Program-made: the position numbers and the translations under genes | Shown here: positions 14,101 to 23,178 of the stretch, piece after piece | Numbering within the stretch: position 1 is the stretch's first letter | Layout: the number at the start of each line of letters is the position of its first letter | Notes under the pieces: model-generated | What the model saw: the letters and a program-made list of their open reading frames with translations, nothing else | What the model was told of the DNA's origin: nothing | Database searches by the model: none | Source of the DNA: Pseudomonadota bacterium | GTDB taxonomy: Bacteria > Desulfobacterota > Desulfovibrionia > Desulfovibrionales > Desulfovibrionaceae | Length of the DNA: 64,000 nt | Reading direction: 5' to 3' | Assembly (NCBI GenBank): GCA_018816865.1 | Contig: JAHIUW010000032.1 | Coordinates: forward strand, 62,001-126,000

Positions 14101-15549
14101 CTAAACCGGATTCGGCTCACGGGTAAGATTCCGGAAAGCGGTATACTCTTTATCGAAATAAAGTTCCACCATTCCTGTGGGGCCGTTGCGGTGCTTGCCG
14201 ATGATGACCTCGGCAATATTGGCCTTGGGATTGTCGGGCGCATCGTTGTACACGGCGTCCCGATAGAGGAACATGATCATGTCCGCGTCCTGCTCGATGG
14301 CTCCGGATTCACGCAGATCGGACAGCTTGGGCCTTTTCTCCGTCCGTTCCTCGACCTTGCGGTTCAACTGCGACAAAGCGATGACCGGGACGTGAATCTC
14401 CTTGGCCAGGGCCTTGAGCGTCCGTGAAATCTCGGAAATTTCCTGCTCGCGGGAATCGATCTGACGACCAGCGCGCATCAGCTGCAGGTAGTCCACCACC
14501 ACCAGCCCGAGGTCTTTTTCGGCCTTCAGGCGACGGCAGCGGGCCCTGAGTTCCAGGGTGCTGAGCGACGGGGTGTCGTCGATGTACAGCGGGGCCTGGG
14601 AGAGATAATCCCCGGCCTCGTAGAGTCGTGCCCAGTCCTCATCGTCGAGATAGCCGCGCCGCAAGCTGGAAAGGTTGACCCGGGCCCTGGTGCAGAGCAT
14701 GCGCATCATCAGCTGGTCCATGCCCATTTCCAGGGAAAAGACCACCGACGGCACTCCGTAGTCCGCCGCGGCGTTAAGCGCCAGGTTCAAGGCAAAGGAG
14801 GTCTTGCCCATGGCCGGGCGGGCTGCCACGATGATCAGGTCCGTGGGCTGGAAGCCGGCGGTGATGTCGTTCAGTTCGTGGTACCCGGTGGGCACACCGG
14901 TGACCAGTTCCTTGCGGTTGTACAGCTCGGTCAGTTTGTCGAAGACCGACTGCAAAAGTTCCTTGGAACTGACGTAGGTCTTGTTGGAACGACCTTCGGT
15001 AATGGCGAAGATGGCCTGCTCGGACTCGTCCAGCAGGCTGTCCACCTCGCTGCGTCCGTCAAAGCAGTTCTCGATGATGGACGAACCCACGTTGATCAAC
15101 TGGCGCTGGACCGAGCGATCGCGGACCATCTTGGCGTGGTGCTTGGCATTGGCCGCGGCCACGGTGCTGGCGGCCAGTTCGGCCAGGTACACGGCACCGC
15201 CAACCTCGTCCAGCTGACCCTGCTGGATCAGTTGCTCCTGCACGGTCAACAGGTCCATGGGCATGGACTTGCGGAATAATTCCTGGAAGGATTGATAGAT
15301 GGTCCGATGGACCGGGGAGTAGAAATCATCGGGCCCGAGGATATCCACCAGATCGTGGAAGACCTCGTTTTTCATGAAAACCCCCCCCAAAACCGCCTGT
15401 TCGGCTTCCAGGTTGTGGGGGGGGACTTTCCGCAGCAGATCGGCGGACGCTCTATCCAGATCGCCGCCGAAAGCGGCGCCGGTCCCGGAGGACCGGCGCT
15501 TCGCGGAGCTATTATTCGTTCGGTTCGTCGTCTGCCTGTTCTGCGTCAT
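14101..15549 (-). CDS. dnaB: Replicative DNA helicase DnaB
   Basis: Protein of 482 residues from ATG 15547-15549 (MTQNRQTT). A Ser/Asn-rich disordered lead of about 40 residues precedes the N-terminal domain (KVPPHNLEAEQAVLGG) and the RecA-like motor: Walker A ARPAMGKTS, Walker B LVVVDYLQLM, and the DnaB H4 segment RKVEERTEKRPKLSDLRESG. It unwinds DNA ahead of the replisome as a hexamer. An in-frame TTG at 15561 would lengthen it by four residues. Either way the start lies inside the 3' end of rplI (38-50 bp overlap), with GAGGAAG upstream. No intein is present. Confidence 0.93.
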   Translation of the reverse strand: MTQNRQTTNRTNNSSAKRRSSGTGAAFGGDLDRASADLLRKVPPHNLEAEQAVLGGVFMKNEVFHDLVDILGPDDFYSPVHRTIYQSFQELFRKSMPMDLLTVQEQLIQQGQLDEVGGAVYLAELAASTVAAANAKHHAKMVRDRSVQRQLINVGSSIIENCFDGRSEVDSLLDESEQAIFAITEGRSNKTYVSSKELLQSVFDKLTELYNRKELVTGVPTGYHELNDITAGFQPTDLIIVAARPAMGKTSFALNLALNAAADYGVPSVVFSLEMGMDQLMMRMLCTRARVNLSSLRRGYLDDEDWARLYEAGDYLSQAPLYIDDTPSLSTLELRARCRRLKAEKDLGLVVVDYLQLMRAGRQIDSREQEISEISRTLKALAKEIHVPVIALSQLNRKVEERTEKRPKLSDLRESGAIEQDADMIMFLYRDAVYNDAPDNPKANIAEVIIGKHRNGPTGMVELYFDKEYTAFRNLTREPNPV

Positions 15550-16102
15550 TGCTGGCGGCAACTTCCTCGATGTTCTCAGCTTCAGCGGCTTTCGCTGCCT
15601 TGGCGTCTTGAGCGGCCTGTTCGGCCTCCTCGATGGTGATGGGCTGACCCTCGATCCAATCGTTGCTCACAACGGCCACGCGGATTTCGCACAGCACGTC
15701 GGGATGCAATTTCACGGGCATGGTGTATTCACCCAGGGCGCGGATCGAATCGCTAAACACGATCTTCTTCCGGTCCAGTTCTATGCCCATCTTAGCCAAC
15801 TCGTCAACGACGTGGGCTGTGGTAACGGAGCCGTACATCCTGTCGCTCTCACCCACGCGAACGCGGATGATGGCGCGGGATTCAGCCAGCTTGTCGGCCA
15901 TGGCCTGGGCAGCGCCCTTGACGGTGTCCATCTCGGACTGGAGCTTTTTGCGCTCCATCTCAAAGGTCTTCAGATTGCCTTTGTTGGCAGGCATGGCCAG
16001 CCCATGGGGCACCAGGTAGTTACGCCCGAAACCGGGCTTGACGTCTACGATATCACCAAGGTGGCCAAGGCTATCGACGTCGGCGCGTAAGATCAGCTTC
16101 AT
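15512..16102 (-). CDS. rplI: 50S ribosomal protein L9 with acidic C-terminal extension
   Basis: Protein of 196 residues; the L9 core is about 148. The N-terminal domain has the standard MKLILRADVDSLGHLGDIV and GFGRNYLVPHGLA; a long connecting helix (about 45-75) and the C-terminal RNA-binding domain follow. The last 45 residues are Ala/Glu/Asp-rich and probably disordered (AEQAAQDAKAAKAAEAEN and onward). L9 binds 23S rRNA at the L1-stalk base and limits frameshifting. Third gene of rpsF-rpsR-rplI-dnaB. The extension overlaps the dnaB start, so it may partly reflect that gene junction. Confidence 0.93.
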   Translation of the reverse strand: MKLILRADVDSLGHLGDIVDVKPGFGRNYLVPHGLAMPANKGNLKTFEMERKKLQSEMDTVKGAAQAMADKLAESRAIIRVRVGESDRMYGSVTTAHVVDELAKMGIELDRKKIVFSDSIRALGEYTMPVKLHPDVLCEIRVAVVSNDWIEGQPITIEEAEQAAQDAKAAKAAEAENIEEVAASNDAEQADDEPNE

Positions 16103-16114
16103 GTCGATTCCTCC

Positions 16115-16375
16115 TTAGATGGTCCTCTTGCGCACGGCAGAGCTATGCACAGCGGTGAAGAACAGCAGGGCCATCTGGCGAGCGCGCTTGATCTCGGTCG
16201 TCAAGCGGCGCTGATGTTTGGCACAGGTTCCGGTAATGCGGCGGGGAATAATCTTGCCGCGCTCGGTGATGAAATCCCTCAGGATGTCGGGGCGCTTGTA
16301 ATCAATGGGCGCTTCCTTGTCCGCACAGAAACGGCAAAACTTGCGCCGGGGGGTAAACTTCTTACGGAAAGCCAT
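16115..16375 (-). CDS. rpsR: 30S ribosomal protein S18 (zinc-type)
   Basis: Protein of 86 residues matching bS18 ([43 protein letters not shown]). Cysteines in KFCRFC and TGTCAKHQ look like a retained zinc-binding set, the C+ form of S18. S18 pairs with S6 on the 30S platform. Its ATG abuts the rpsF stop with no gap, so the two are coupled. Confidence 0.95.
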   Translation of the reverse strand: MAFRKKFTPRRKFCRFCADKEAPIDYKRPDILRDFITERGKIIPRRITGTCAKHQRRLTTEIKRARQMALLFFTAVHSSAVRKRTI

Positions 16376-16678
16376 TTACGCAACCTCCTCGACGTCTGCA
16401 AGTTTGACGGTCACGAACTTCAAGATGCCGTCCGTGATACGGATATTGCGCTCCAGCTCAGCCACGGCAGCGCCGGGCATCACGGAGTTGATCAGTACGT
16501 AATAACCGCGGTCCATCTTGCGCACGGCGTAGGCCAAGTCGCGCATGCCCCACTCGTTCACTTCCAGGATCTTGCCACCCTCACGCACCATGATGGCGGT
16601 GAGGTTGTCAAGGATGACCTGGCGTTCTTCGGCCGACAGCTCCGGAGAGAGCAGCAGCAGATTCTCATACTTTCTCAA
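16376..16678 (-). CDS. rpsF: 30S ribosomal protein S6
   Basis: Protein of 100 residues with the bS6 ferredoxin-like fold (RKYENLLLLSPELSAEERQ, WGMRDLAYAVRKMDRGYYVL). It starts with TTG at 16676-16678, not ATG; AAGGAGG lies seven bases upstream, which decides the start. It leads the rpsF-rpsR-rplI-dnaB operon; a promoter is visible about 70 bp upstream. S6 binds 16S rRNA together with S18. Confidence 0.94.
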   Translation of the reverse strand: MRKYENLLLLSPELSAEERQVILDNLTAIMVREGGKILEVNEWGMRDLAYAVRKMDRGYYVLINSVMPGAAVAELERNIRITDGILKFVTVKLADVEEVA

Positions 16679-16741
16679 GCCAAAACCTCCTTATGGTCAT
16701 ACGGCCCCCACCACACGGCGGGAGCAAGGTGAACAGGAGCT

Positions 16742-16768
16742 ATTATACTCTTCAAATTTACCTGTCAA
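16742..16768 (-). promoter_or_regulatory. Sigma70-type promoter of the rpsF operon
   Basis: Reading on the minus strand, TTGACA (16763-16768) and TATAAT (16742-16747) are both perfect but only 15 bp apart, less than the usual 17. The -35 box lies within the last codons of alr. It is well placed for the rpsF transcript, with a leader of about 55 nt. Confidence 0.6.
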
Positions 16769-17888
16769 GGACGTATTCGCGAGGATTCATGCCCATCAGG
16801 CAGTAGACCTCGTAGCTGATGGTCCCCCACCACTGGGCCAGTTCACAGGCATGGATGGCCACAGCGGAATCCCCGCCCATGAGCCACACCGTGTCCCCGG
16901 CCCGGGCTTCGGGTACGGCGCTGACGTCCACGGCTGTCATCTGCATGCAGACCCGACCCACCACGGGCACCCGCTGGCCGGCAACCACCATCCAGCTTTT
17001 GCCGGACAAAGCGCGGGAATAGTTGTCGGCATAGCCCACACCCACGATGGCCACACGCATGTCCCGCTCGGCGCAGTAGGTCAGCCCGTAGTTGATGCCT
17101 TCGCCGGATTTCAGGTCATGGACCTGATAGATGCGCGAGGTGACTTCCATGGCCGGGCGCAGGCAGCAGCCAAGATTCTCTTTGGAGGTCCCGTAGAAGG
17201 GGTTGCCGCCATACAGGGAAATTCCTGGCCGCTGGCCGTCGAAATGATACTCGGGAAAGGCCAGGAGAGCCGCCGAGTTGCAAAGATTGGCCTCCACGAC
17301 CAGTCCTCCTGCGCGCAACACCCGCACGATCTCCTTGAACCGGGTGGCCTGTTCGTGGACAAAGGCCTCCGCGCCGGGTTCATCCGCGGTGGCCAGATGC
17401 GAGGAGACCATCACAGCCTCAAGATGCACAAGGCCCCGCAGCAACTCCAGAATCTCGGTGGCCTCTTCGGGCAGAAACCCCAGACGGCGCATGCCGGTGT
17501 CGAACTTCAGGGAGACCAGAGCCTTGCCTCCGGCTGCCCCGGCGGCCTCATCCAGACGCCGGAGCTGCTCGCGCCGACCGCAAAAGCAGATCACCCTGCG
17601 TTTCACGGCCAAGGCGTAATCCTCCGGCAATTGAGGCCCCAGCAGAGACACCACCCGCCCGGTGAACGTCGTATTGGCCAGGACGGCGGCCTCGCCCACG
17701 GTGCCCACGGCCAGGGTCCTGGCCCCGGCACCGGCCAAGGCCTCGGCCACGGTGGACAGACCATGCCCGTAGGCATCGGACTTGACCACAGCAAAGCAAT
17801 TGCCCCCACGCCGGTTCATATCCTTAAAATTGTCGGCGATGGCCTGTACGTGAATCCTGGCTCGAACATGATTGTAGCCGATGCTCAT
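16758..17888 (-). CDS. alr: Alanine racemase
   Basis: Protein of 376 residues, PLP-dependent. The Schiff-base lysine is K36 in VVKSDAYGHG; the second catalytic residue is the Tyr in INYGLTY; VGRVCMQMTAVDVS is the C-terminal domain motif. It interconverts L- and D-alanine for peptidoglycan. ATG 17886-17888 is chosen because AAAGGAGG lies upstream and the family begins there; a 24-residue longer reading is rejected. Encoded just upstream of, and on the same strand as, the ribosomal operon; divergent from lptD. D-Ala-D-Ala ligase is encoded separately at about 56 kb. Confidence 0.93.
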   Translation of the reverse strand: MSIGYNHVRARIHVQAIADNFKDMNRRGGNCFAVVKSDAYGHGLSTVAEALAGAGARTLAVGTVGEAAVLANTTFTGRVVSLLGPQLPEDYALAVKRRVICFCGRREQLRRLDEAAGAAGGKALVSLKFDTGMRRLGFLPEEATEILELLRGLVHLEAVMVSSHLATADEPGAEAFVHEQATRFKEIVRVLRAGGLVVEANLCNSAALLAFPEYHFDGQRPGISLYGGNPFYGTSKENLGCCLRPAMEVTSRIYQVHDLKSGEGINYGLTYCAERDMRVAIVGVGYADNYSRALSGKSWMVVAGQRVPVVGRVCMQMTAVDVSAVPEARAGDTVWLMGGDSAVAIHACELAQWWGTISYEVYCLMGMNPREYVLDR

Positions 17889-18051
17889 GTGCGATCCTCC
17901 TTTTTTGAAATCCAGGCTCGCGCCCGCAACATGGGGGATATAATGGATTTCCCTTGCCATGCCTACTGTTCATTTGGCTAAGGCTATGATAGGGGCCTTG
18001 AATACCCACAGTGGGGTCCCAATCCTTTTCATCTCAAGCCATGCGATCATC

Positions 18052-20397
18052 ATGACACAGCACAACGCGCGATTCGTCTCCTGTCCGATCCCCGCCATCC
18101 TGGCGCTGACAGCCCTGTTGCTGCTGGCCCTGGCGGCAAATCCACGCCAAGGATTCGCCTCTCCCACCGGGAATCCCGAGCCTTCGACCGCCGAACAATG
18201 GCAGATCAAGGCCGACAAGCTTTCCGCCCAGCACGACACGGAAATCATCGAAGCCGAGGGCAATGTCCACCTCTGGCAGGGCAAGCAGTACCTCAAGGCG
18301 GATTTCGCCCGCTATTATCGCACGACCGGCTGGGTTTATCTGCGCGGCAACGTCGAGGCTGTTTTGGGCAACGACGAGATGGAAGGCGAGGAAGCGGAAT
18401 TCGACCTGCGCAACAAGACCGGCTGGCTGAACAACGGCCAGATCTTCACCCCCGCCCAGAATCTGTACTTCAGCGGGGAGCACATCGAGAAGCACCAGGG
18501 AGACACCTACAGCTTCAAGAACGCCACGGTCACGGCCTGCGACGGCGAGGAAAAGGCCTGGACCATCGACATGGTCGAGGGCGAAGTGACCCTGGAGGGC
18601 TACGCATGGCTGTGGCATCCCAAACTCAAGGCGGGAGGCTTTCCAATCTTCTACTCGCCCCTGGCCATCCTGCCGGCCAAGGGCAAACGCCAGAGCGGCC
18701 TACTGCTCCCCGAGTGGGGCAACAGCTCCCGCCTGGGAACCTTCTACAATCAGCCCTATTTCTGGGCCATCGACGATGAGTCCGACGCCACCTTCTATTT
18801 CAATTACATGAGTTCACGCGGCTACCAGCAGGGGTTGGAGTACCGTCACACCCCGGACGCCAACACCAAAGGCCTGTGGCGGTTGGACTTCATGCGCGAC
18901 AGGGTCACCGAGGACAGCGAAGCGGACGAGGACGACCAGTTCGATAACGACGGCCTAACCCGCTCCAACAGCGGCCGCTACTGGTTCCGCAGCAAATACG
19001 ACGGCTACCTGTTCACTCCGGAATGGATCACCAAGCTCGACATCGACTGGGTTTCGGACCAAAATTATCTGCGCGAATTCAAGAACGGCATCCTGGGCTA
19101 CACGCAGAGCGACACCATATTCCTGGATGAGTTCAACCGTGACCTGGACAACGCCGATGACAACACCCGCGAATCAAACCTACTCATCCACCGTTCCTGG
19201 GACCTGGGCGGCGTGGCCCTGAAATCCCAGTGGGTCCGCAATCTTGAATTCGAGAATGGCAATAACTACAGCAGTGAGAACGACACCGTCCAGACCCTGC
19301 CCGAACTCTCGGTCTATCTCTGGAAGACCTCGTTTCTGGACACCCCGTTGGAAGGCCAATTGGACGCCAAGGCCTCCAATTTCTGGCGCGAATACGGGAC
19401 CACCGGCTCCAGGCTGGACATCCATCCCAAGCTGAGCCTGCCCCTGGCCTATCAGGGCATCTCCCTGATCCCCACCGTGGGCCTGCGCGAGACCGCCTGG
19501 ATGACCGACAAGGATGCAGGCAGCCCGAGCACGGAGACGGACAGCGCCAACACCTCCAGGTTCATCCCCGATGTGAACGTCTCGGCCTTCACTGAATTCT
19601 ACAAGGTCTATGACCTGGGCGGCGAAGACGAACTGATCCTGCACGAGGGTTTTGCGGGCGAGAACCGGTGGACCAAGCTCAAGCACTCCATCCAGCCGCG
19701 CCTTGAATACGACTGGAAGCCCTATGTCAGCCAGTCCGACAAACCATTTTTCGATGAACTCGACCGCGTTCTCGCGCAAAACGAGTTGGTATACTCCCTG
19801 ACCAATCTTCTGGACCGTCGCCAGGAGACGGTGACCACGCACAAGATCGAAGGTCAGGGCTCGCTCACGGAACTCTCCACAAACTACCTTGAGTTTCTAC
19901 GTCTGCGGCTTGAGCAGGGCTATGACCTGCGCGAGGCCTCGCGCAGCGACGAACTCGGCGAATACTCCAAGCGGCCTTTTTCGGACATCATGGCCGAATT
20001 GTCGCTCAACCCCAGAGAATGGCTGACCTACACCCACCGCTCTTTCTTCTCGCCCTACCTCGGGGAGTGGACCGAGACCAACGACTCTCTGCGGGTCGAC
20101 TGGGATGAGGTGGGCTGGTTCAGAATCCGCTACGACTTCAACCGAGCCATCGACGAGTACAAACGCCAGAACGTGAGGCAGATCCGACAACTGCGTTTCG
20201 ACACCTATCTGAGCTTTTTCAAGCCCTGGTACATCGGGGTCGGTTACCGCACGGACTTAAAGACGGGCTCGACATTGGAAAAACTGCTGACGATCATCTA
20301 TCAGGAACAATGCTGGGCCCTGCACCTGCTGCTCGACTCCACGGAGAACGAGAGCCGCGTCGAGGCCCGTATCGTGTTGCTGGGCCTCAGCTTCTAG
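18052..20397 (+). CDS. lptD: LPS-assembly outer-membrane protein LptD
   Basis: Protein of 781 residues from ATG 18052. A signal peptide (about 1-35) is followed by the OstA beta-jellyroll domain (about 45-165; WQIKADKLSAQHDTEIIEAEGNV) and a C-terminal barrel ending at LLGLSF. Two cysteines, C163 at the end of the jellyroll and C754 near the last strands (EQCWAL), are placed to form the interdomain disulfide needed for LptD maturation; E. coli has two such pairs, here one. LptD with LptE inserts LPS into the outer leaflet. The start is uncertain: a 31-residue longer reading exists, and ATG 18052 has a poor ribosome binding site. Confidence 0.88.
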   Translation: MTQHNARFVSCPIPAILALTALLLLALAANPRQGFASPTGNPEPSTAEQWQIKADKLSAQHDTEIIEAEGNVHLWQGKQYLKADFARYYRTTGWVYLRGNVEAVLGNDEMEGEEAEFDLRNKTGWLNNGQIFTPAQNLYFSGEHIEKHQGDTYSFKNATVTACDGEEKAWTIDMVEGEVTLEGYAWLWHPKLKAGGFPIFYSPLAILPAKGKRQSGLLLPEWGNSSRLGTFYNQPYFWAIDDESDATFYFNYMSSRGYQQGLEYRHTPDANTKGLWRLDFMRDRVTEDSEADEDDQFDNDGLTRSNSGRYWFRSKYDGYLFTPEWITKLDIDWVSDQNYLREFKNGILGYTQSDTIFLDEFNRDLDNADDNTRESNLLIHRSWDLGGVALKSQWVRNLEFENGNNYSSENDTVQTLPELSVYLWKTSFLDTPLEGQLDAKASNFWREYGTTGSRLDIHPKLSLPLAYQGISLIPTVGLRETAWMTDKDAGSPSTETDSANTSRFIPDVNVSAFTEFYKVYDLGGEDELILHEGFAGENRWTKLKHSIQPRLEYDWKPYVSQSDKPFFDELDRVLAQNELVYSLTNLLDRRQETVTTHKIEGQGSLTELSTNYLEFLRLRLEQGYDLREASRSDELGEYSKRPFSDIMAELSLNPREWLTYTHRSFFSPYLGEWTETNDSLRVDWDEVGWFRIRYDFNRAIDEYKRQNVRQIRQLRFDTYLSFFKPWYIGVGYRTDLKTGSTLEKLLTIIYQEQCWALHLLLDSTENESRVEARIVLLGLSF

Positions 20398-20420
20398 CTC
20401 TCCGCCACCACGGACACACC

Positions 20421-20456
20421 ACGCGCGGATCCCTAGGGTTCCGCGCGTTTTCTTTT
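20421..20456 (+). terminator. Rho-independent terminator after lptD
   Basis: Perfect 9-bp arms ACGCGCGGA (20421-20429) and TCCGCGCGT (20440-20448) around a 10-nt loop are followed by TTTCTTTT. It ends 46 bp before the mutL start. Confidence 0.85.
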
Positions 20457-20501
20457 GATTGCGGGGTTTTCGACCACCCCGCTTTCCAGTACACTCGGGC
20501 C

Positions 20502-22358
20502 ATGCCAAGCAGCGCCCTCAAAACCAAACGTCCCATCCGGATCATGCCCCCCGAACTGCAGAACCAGATCGCGGCGGGAGAGGTTGTCGAGCGTCCGGCC
20601 TCCGTGCTCAAGGAACTCATGGAAAACAGCCTGGACGCCGGGGCGACCTCCATCGACATCAGCATCGACCAGGGTGGCCAGGGTCTGATCGAGATCCTCG
20701 ACAACGGCTGGGGCATGACGCCCGACGAGCTGGAATTGGCGCTGACCCGCCACGCCACCAGCAAGGTGACCAACATTCGGGAGCTGGCGACCATCGACAG
20801 TTTCGGTTTCCGAGGCGAGGCGCTGCCATCCATCGCCTCGGTCTCACGACTGACCCTGACCTCCATCGCCCAGGGCGAGGACGAAGGCTTCGAGGTCGAG
20901 GTGGACGCCGGGCGCGTCGTCTCCAGGGGACCGGCCGCGCTCCGCAGCGGCACACGCCTCACCGTTCGCGACCTGTTCGTGAGCATCCCGGCGCGCCTCA
21001 AATTCCTGAAAACACCGGCCACCGAGGCTCGTCGTTGCCAGGAGGCCTTTTTCAGGCTGGCTCTGACGCGCCTTGACGTGCATCTATCCTTCACCTCAGG
21101 CGGCAGGAAGGTGTTCACCTTCCAGGCCGACGAACCCTTGCCCAAGCGTCTGGCTCAGGCCTGGCCCCCGGCCGTGACCGATGCCCTGCAACCCTTCGAC
21201 TACCGGCAGGACAACTACCGCATCCACGGGGTGGCCGGAGGCCCACAAGCCGCCCAGGGCCGGGGCGACCGCATCCTGCTGTACGTCAATGGCCGTCCGG
21301 TCCAGGACAAGATGCTGCTACGGGCCGTGCGCGACGCCTATTCGGGCAGACTGCTCAGTCGCGAATATCCGCAGGCCGTGGTTTTTGCAGAAATCCCCTC
21401 TCAGGAGCTGGACGTCAACGTCCACCCGGCCAAGAACGAGGTCCGCTTCCGCAACGAGAGTGCCGTGTTCTCGGCCGTGCGCCGGGCGATCCTCTCGGCC
21501 CTGGAGCAAACCGGACCAGCAGCGGAATATTCCAGACATGCGCCGTCCTTCGATCGAAACGGTTCCTTTGACCGAGGTATGCCCAACCCCCTGGGCGCCA
21601 ATAGCAGCAACGCCTCACAGCCCTTTCTCGGCACAAGGATTGGCGTCTCGCCAGGCAGTGATTTCCAGCGCAGGGGCGAATGCGAACTGCCACTGGACCT
21701 GCGCCCCAGAGACACCCAGACAGATGAACACTGGCTCAAGGCCGATGCCGTGGCCAGCCAACCCGCAGGCCCGTCCATCAGCCAGGCCCCCAATGCTCCG
21801 GCGTTCTCCGGTCCCGAACTCTATCTGGGACAACTGGCTGAGACCTATCTCATCCTGCGCGGCGAGGACGGAACCCTGTCCCTCATCGACCAGCATGCCG
21901 CCCACGAGCGCGTGCTTTACCACAGTTTCGAGCAGACGGGGCAGCGCGGCGACAGCCAGCCCCTGGTCAGCCCGCTGCAACTGACCCTGCACCCTTCCGA
22001 GGCCACCCAGCTCCAGGAACTGTGGGCCGACCTGAAGCTGCTGGGCTTCGACATGCAGACGCCCACGCCCGACACCCTGTCCGTACGCGCCATCCCCGCC
22101 CTGCTCACGGCCTCGCGCGCCAAGGAGTACCTACGCGCCGCGGTCAGCGGCCAAGCCAAGGATATCCGGGGGCTCTGGGCCATGATGTCCTGCAAGGCAG
22201 CCATCAAGGCCGGGCAATCCCTGGCTCTGGACGAGGCCCTGTCCCTGCTCGCCACCTGGCGTGGCACCCCGGACAGAGACTACTGCCCCCATGGACGCCC
22301 CGTCCGGGTCTCCTGGAGCCTGGGGGACCTGGAACGCCTGTTCAAGCGCAAGGCTTAG
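20502..22358 (+). CDS. mutL: DNA mismatch repair protein MutL
   Basis: Protein of 618 residues. N-terminal GHKL ATPase: ENSLDAGA, DNGWGM, GFRGEALPSIASV; a transducer domain with VNGRPVQD and DVNVHPAKNEVRF; a variable linker (about 330-430); and a C-terminal dimerisation domain. The C-terminal domain has nuclease-type landmarks, DQHAxxE (from D463) and CPHGRP near the end, so this is the endonuclease class of MutL found where MutH is absent. The motif's last Glu (DQHA-x2-E-x4-E) is a His here (HERVLYH). Start ATG 20502 fits the family (RIMPPELQNQIAAGEVVERP). Confidence 0.93.
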   Translation: MPSSALKTKRPIRIMPPELQNQIAAGEVVERPASVLKELMENSLDAGATSIDISIDQGGQGLIEILDNGWGMTPDELELALTRHATSKVTNIRELATIDSFGFRGEALPSIASVSRLTLTSIAQGEDEGFEVEVDAGRVVSRGPAALRSGTRLTVRDLFVSIPARLKFLKTPATEARRCQEAFFRLALTRLDVHLSFTSGGRKVFTFQADEPLPKRLAQAWPPAVTDALQPFDYRQDNYRIHGVAGGPQAAQGRGDRILLYVNGRPVQDKMLLRAVRDAYSGRLLSREYPQAVVFAEIPSQELDVNVHPAKNEVRFRNESAVFSAVRRAILSALEQTGPAAEYSRHAPSFDRNGSFDRGMPNPLGANSSNASQPFLGTRIGVSPGSDFQRRGECELPLDLRPRDTQTDEHWLKADAVASQPAGPSISQAPNAPAFSGPELYLGQLAETYLILRGEDGTLSLIDQHAAHERVLYHSFEQTGQRGDSQPLVSPLQLTLHPSEATQLQELWADLKLLGFDMQTPTPDTLSVRAIPALLTASRAKEYLRAAVSGQAKDIRGLWAMMSCKAAIKAGQSLALDEALSLLATWRGTPDRDYCPHGRPVRVSWSLGDLERLFKRKA

Positions 22359-22493
22359 CCCCTGAAAACTGGGACTCCTCGGCGCAGTCAATACCCGGTT
22401 TTTCTTGCACAACACTCGTGCGTGAGGGTATATCCTCAAGTCATGGACCAACCTGTTCCGGTCCGCACCACCCTTGAACAAGGAGTGCCTCAG

Positions 22494-23162
22494 ATGAAAC
22501 TGACGATTGAAATATCAGGTTACAAAAACGAAGTGGTGATTTCCGCCGTCCCCCGTGCCTTTCTGGCCAAGGTCGTGCGCCACTGCTACGGCAAGAACAA
22601 CACCCCCTATTTCGCTCATAACTGCTTCAAGGGCGTCTTGTATTTCGATGAGGGCCTGTCCCGAAAATTTGCCGAATCGGTGGGCTATGAATGGAACGGC
22701 TGGTGGGAAGAGAACAAATTCTACCATCGCCCGGCGTTTGTCCTGGACGACAGCCTGTCCATCGTTGCCAAGATCAACGGCGAGACCGTTCAGGAAATCT
22801 ATCCTGCGCGGATCGCCGTGGACGAGACTCCGGTGTCTCCCGCCCCGATGCTGCCAAAAATCGCAAAGGATGAACTCCTGATCCTCATGGGATCGGTGGA
22901 CAAGGGCACCCTGACCTGGACCCTGGACCACATCGAAGGCGAGTTCAAACCGACCCGTCTGGGCGTCTGCGTCGAGACCTTTCCAAGCTTCGGCCTGGAA
23001 GACCGCCTGATCACCTCCTTTACCTACAACGGAACCCCGTTGGCCATGGGCCAGGACGAGACCAAGGGCAAACGGATGATCGAACCCGTGGTGCTCAATC
23101 CCGAAGGCGACGACCTGGAACTGGACGACATCATCGAGGGACTGGAACTGGACGAACTCTGA
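22494..23162 (+). CDS. Uncharacterised protein upstream of a PilZ protein
   Basis: Protein of 222 residues with no family I recognise. It is soluble with no signal or membrane segment, has many aromatic residues (YEWNGWWEENKFYH at about 62-75), and ends in a strongly acidic tail (DDLELDDIIEGLELDEL). ATG 22494 is chosen for the AAGGAG eight bases upstream; the 24-residue longer reading lacks a ribosome binding site. It ends 16 bp before the PilZ gene on the same strand, so it may work with cyclic-di-GMP signalling, but that is inference from context only. Confidence 0.7.
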   Translation: MKLTIEISGYKNEVVISAVPRAFLAKVVRHCYGKNNTPYFAHNCFKGVLYFDEGLSRKFAESVGYEWNGWWEENKFYHRPAFVLDDSLSIVAKINGETVQEIYPARIAVDETPVSPAPMLPKIAKDELLILMGSVDKGTLTWTLDHIEGEFKPTRLGVCVETFPSFGLEDRLITSFTYNGTPLAMGQDETKGKRMIEPVVLNPEGDDLELDDIIEGLELDEL

Positions 23163-23178
23163 TCACGAGGCCCTGGCC

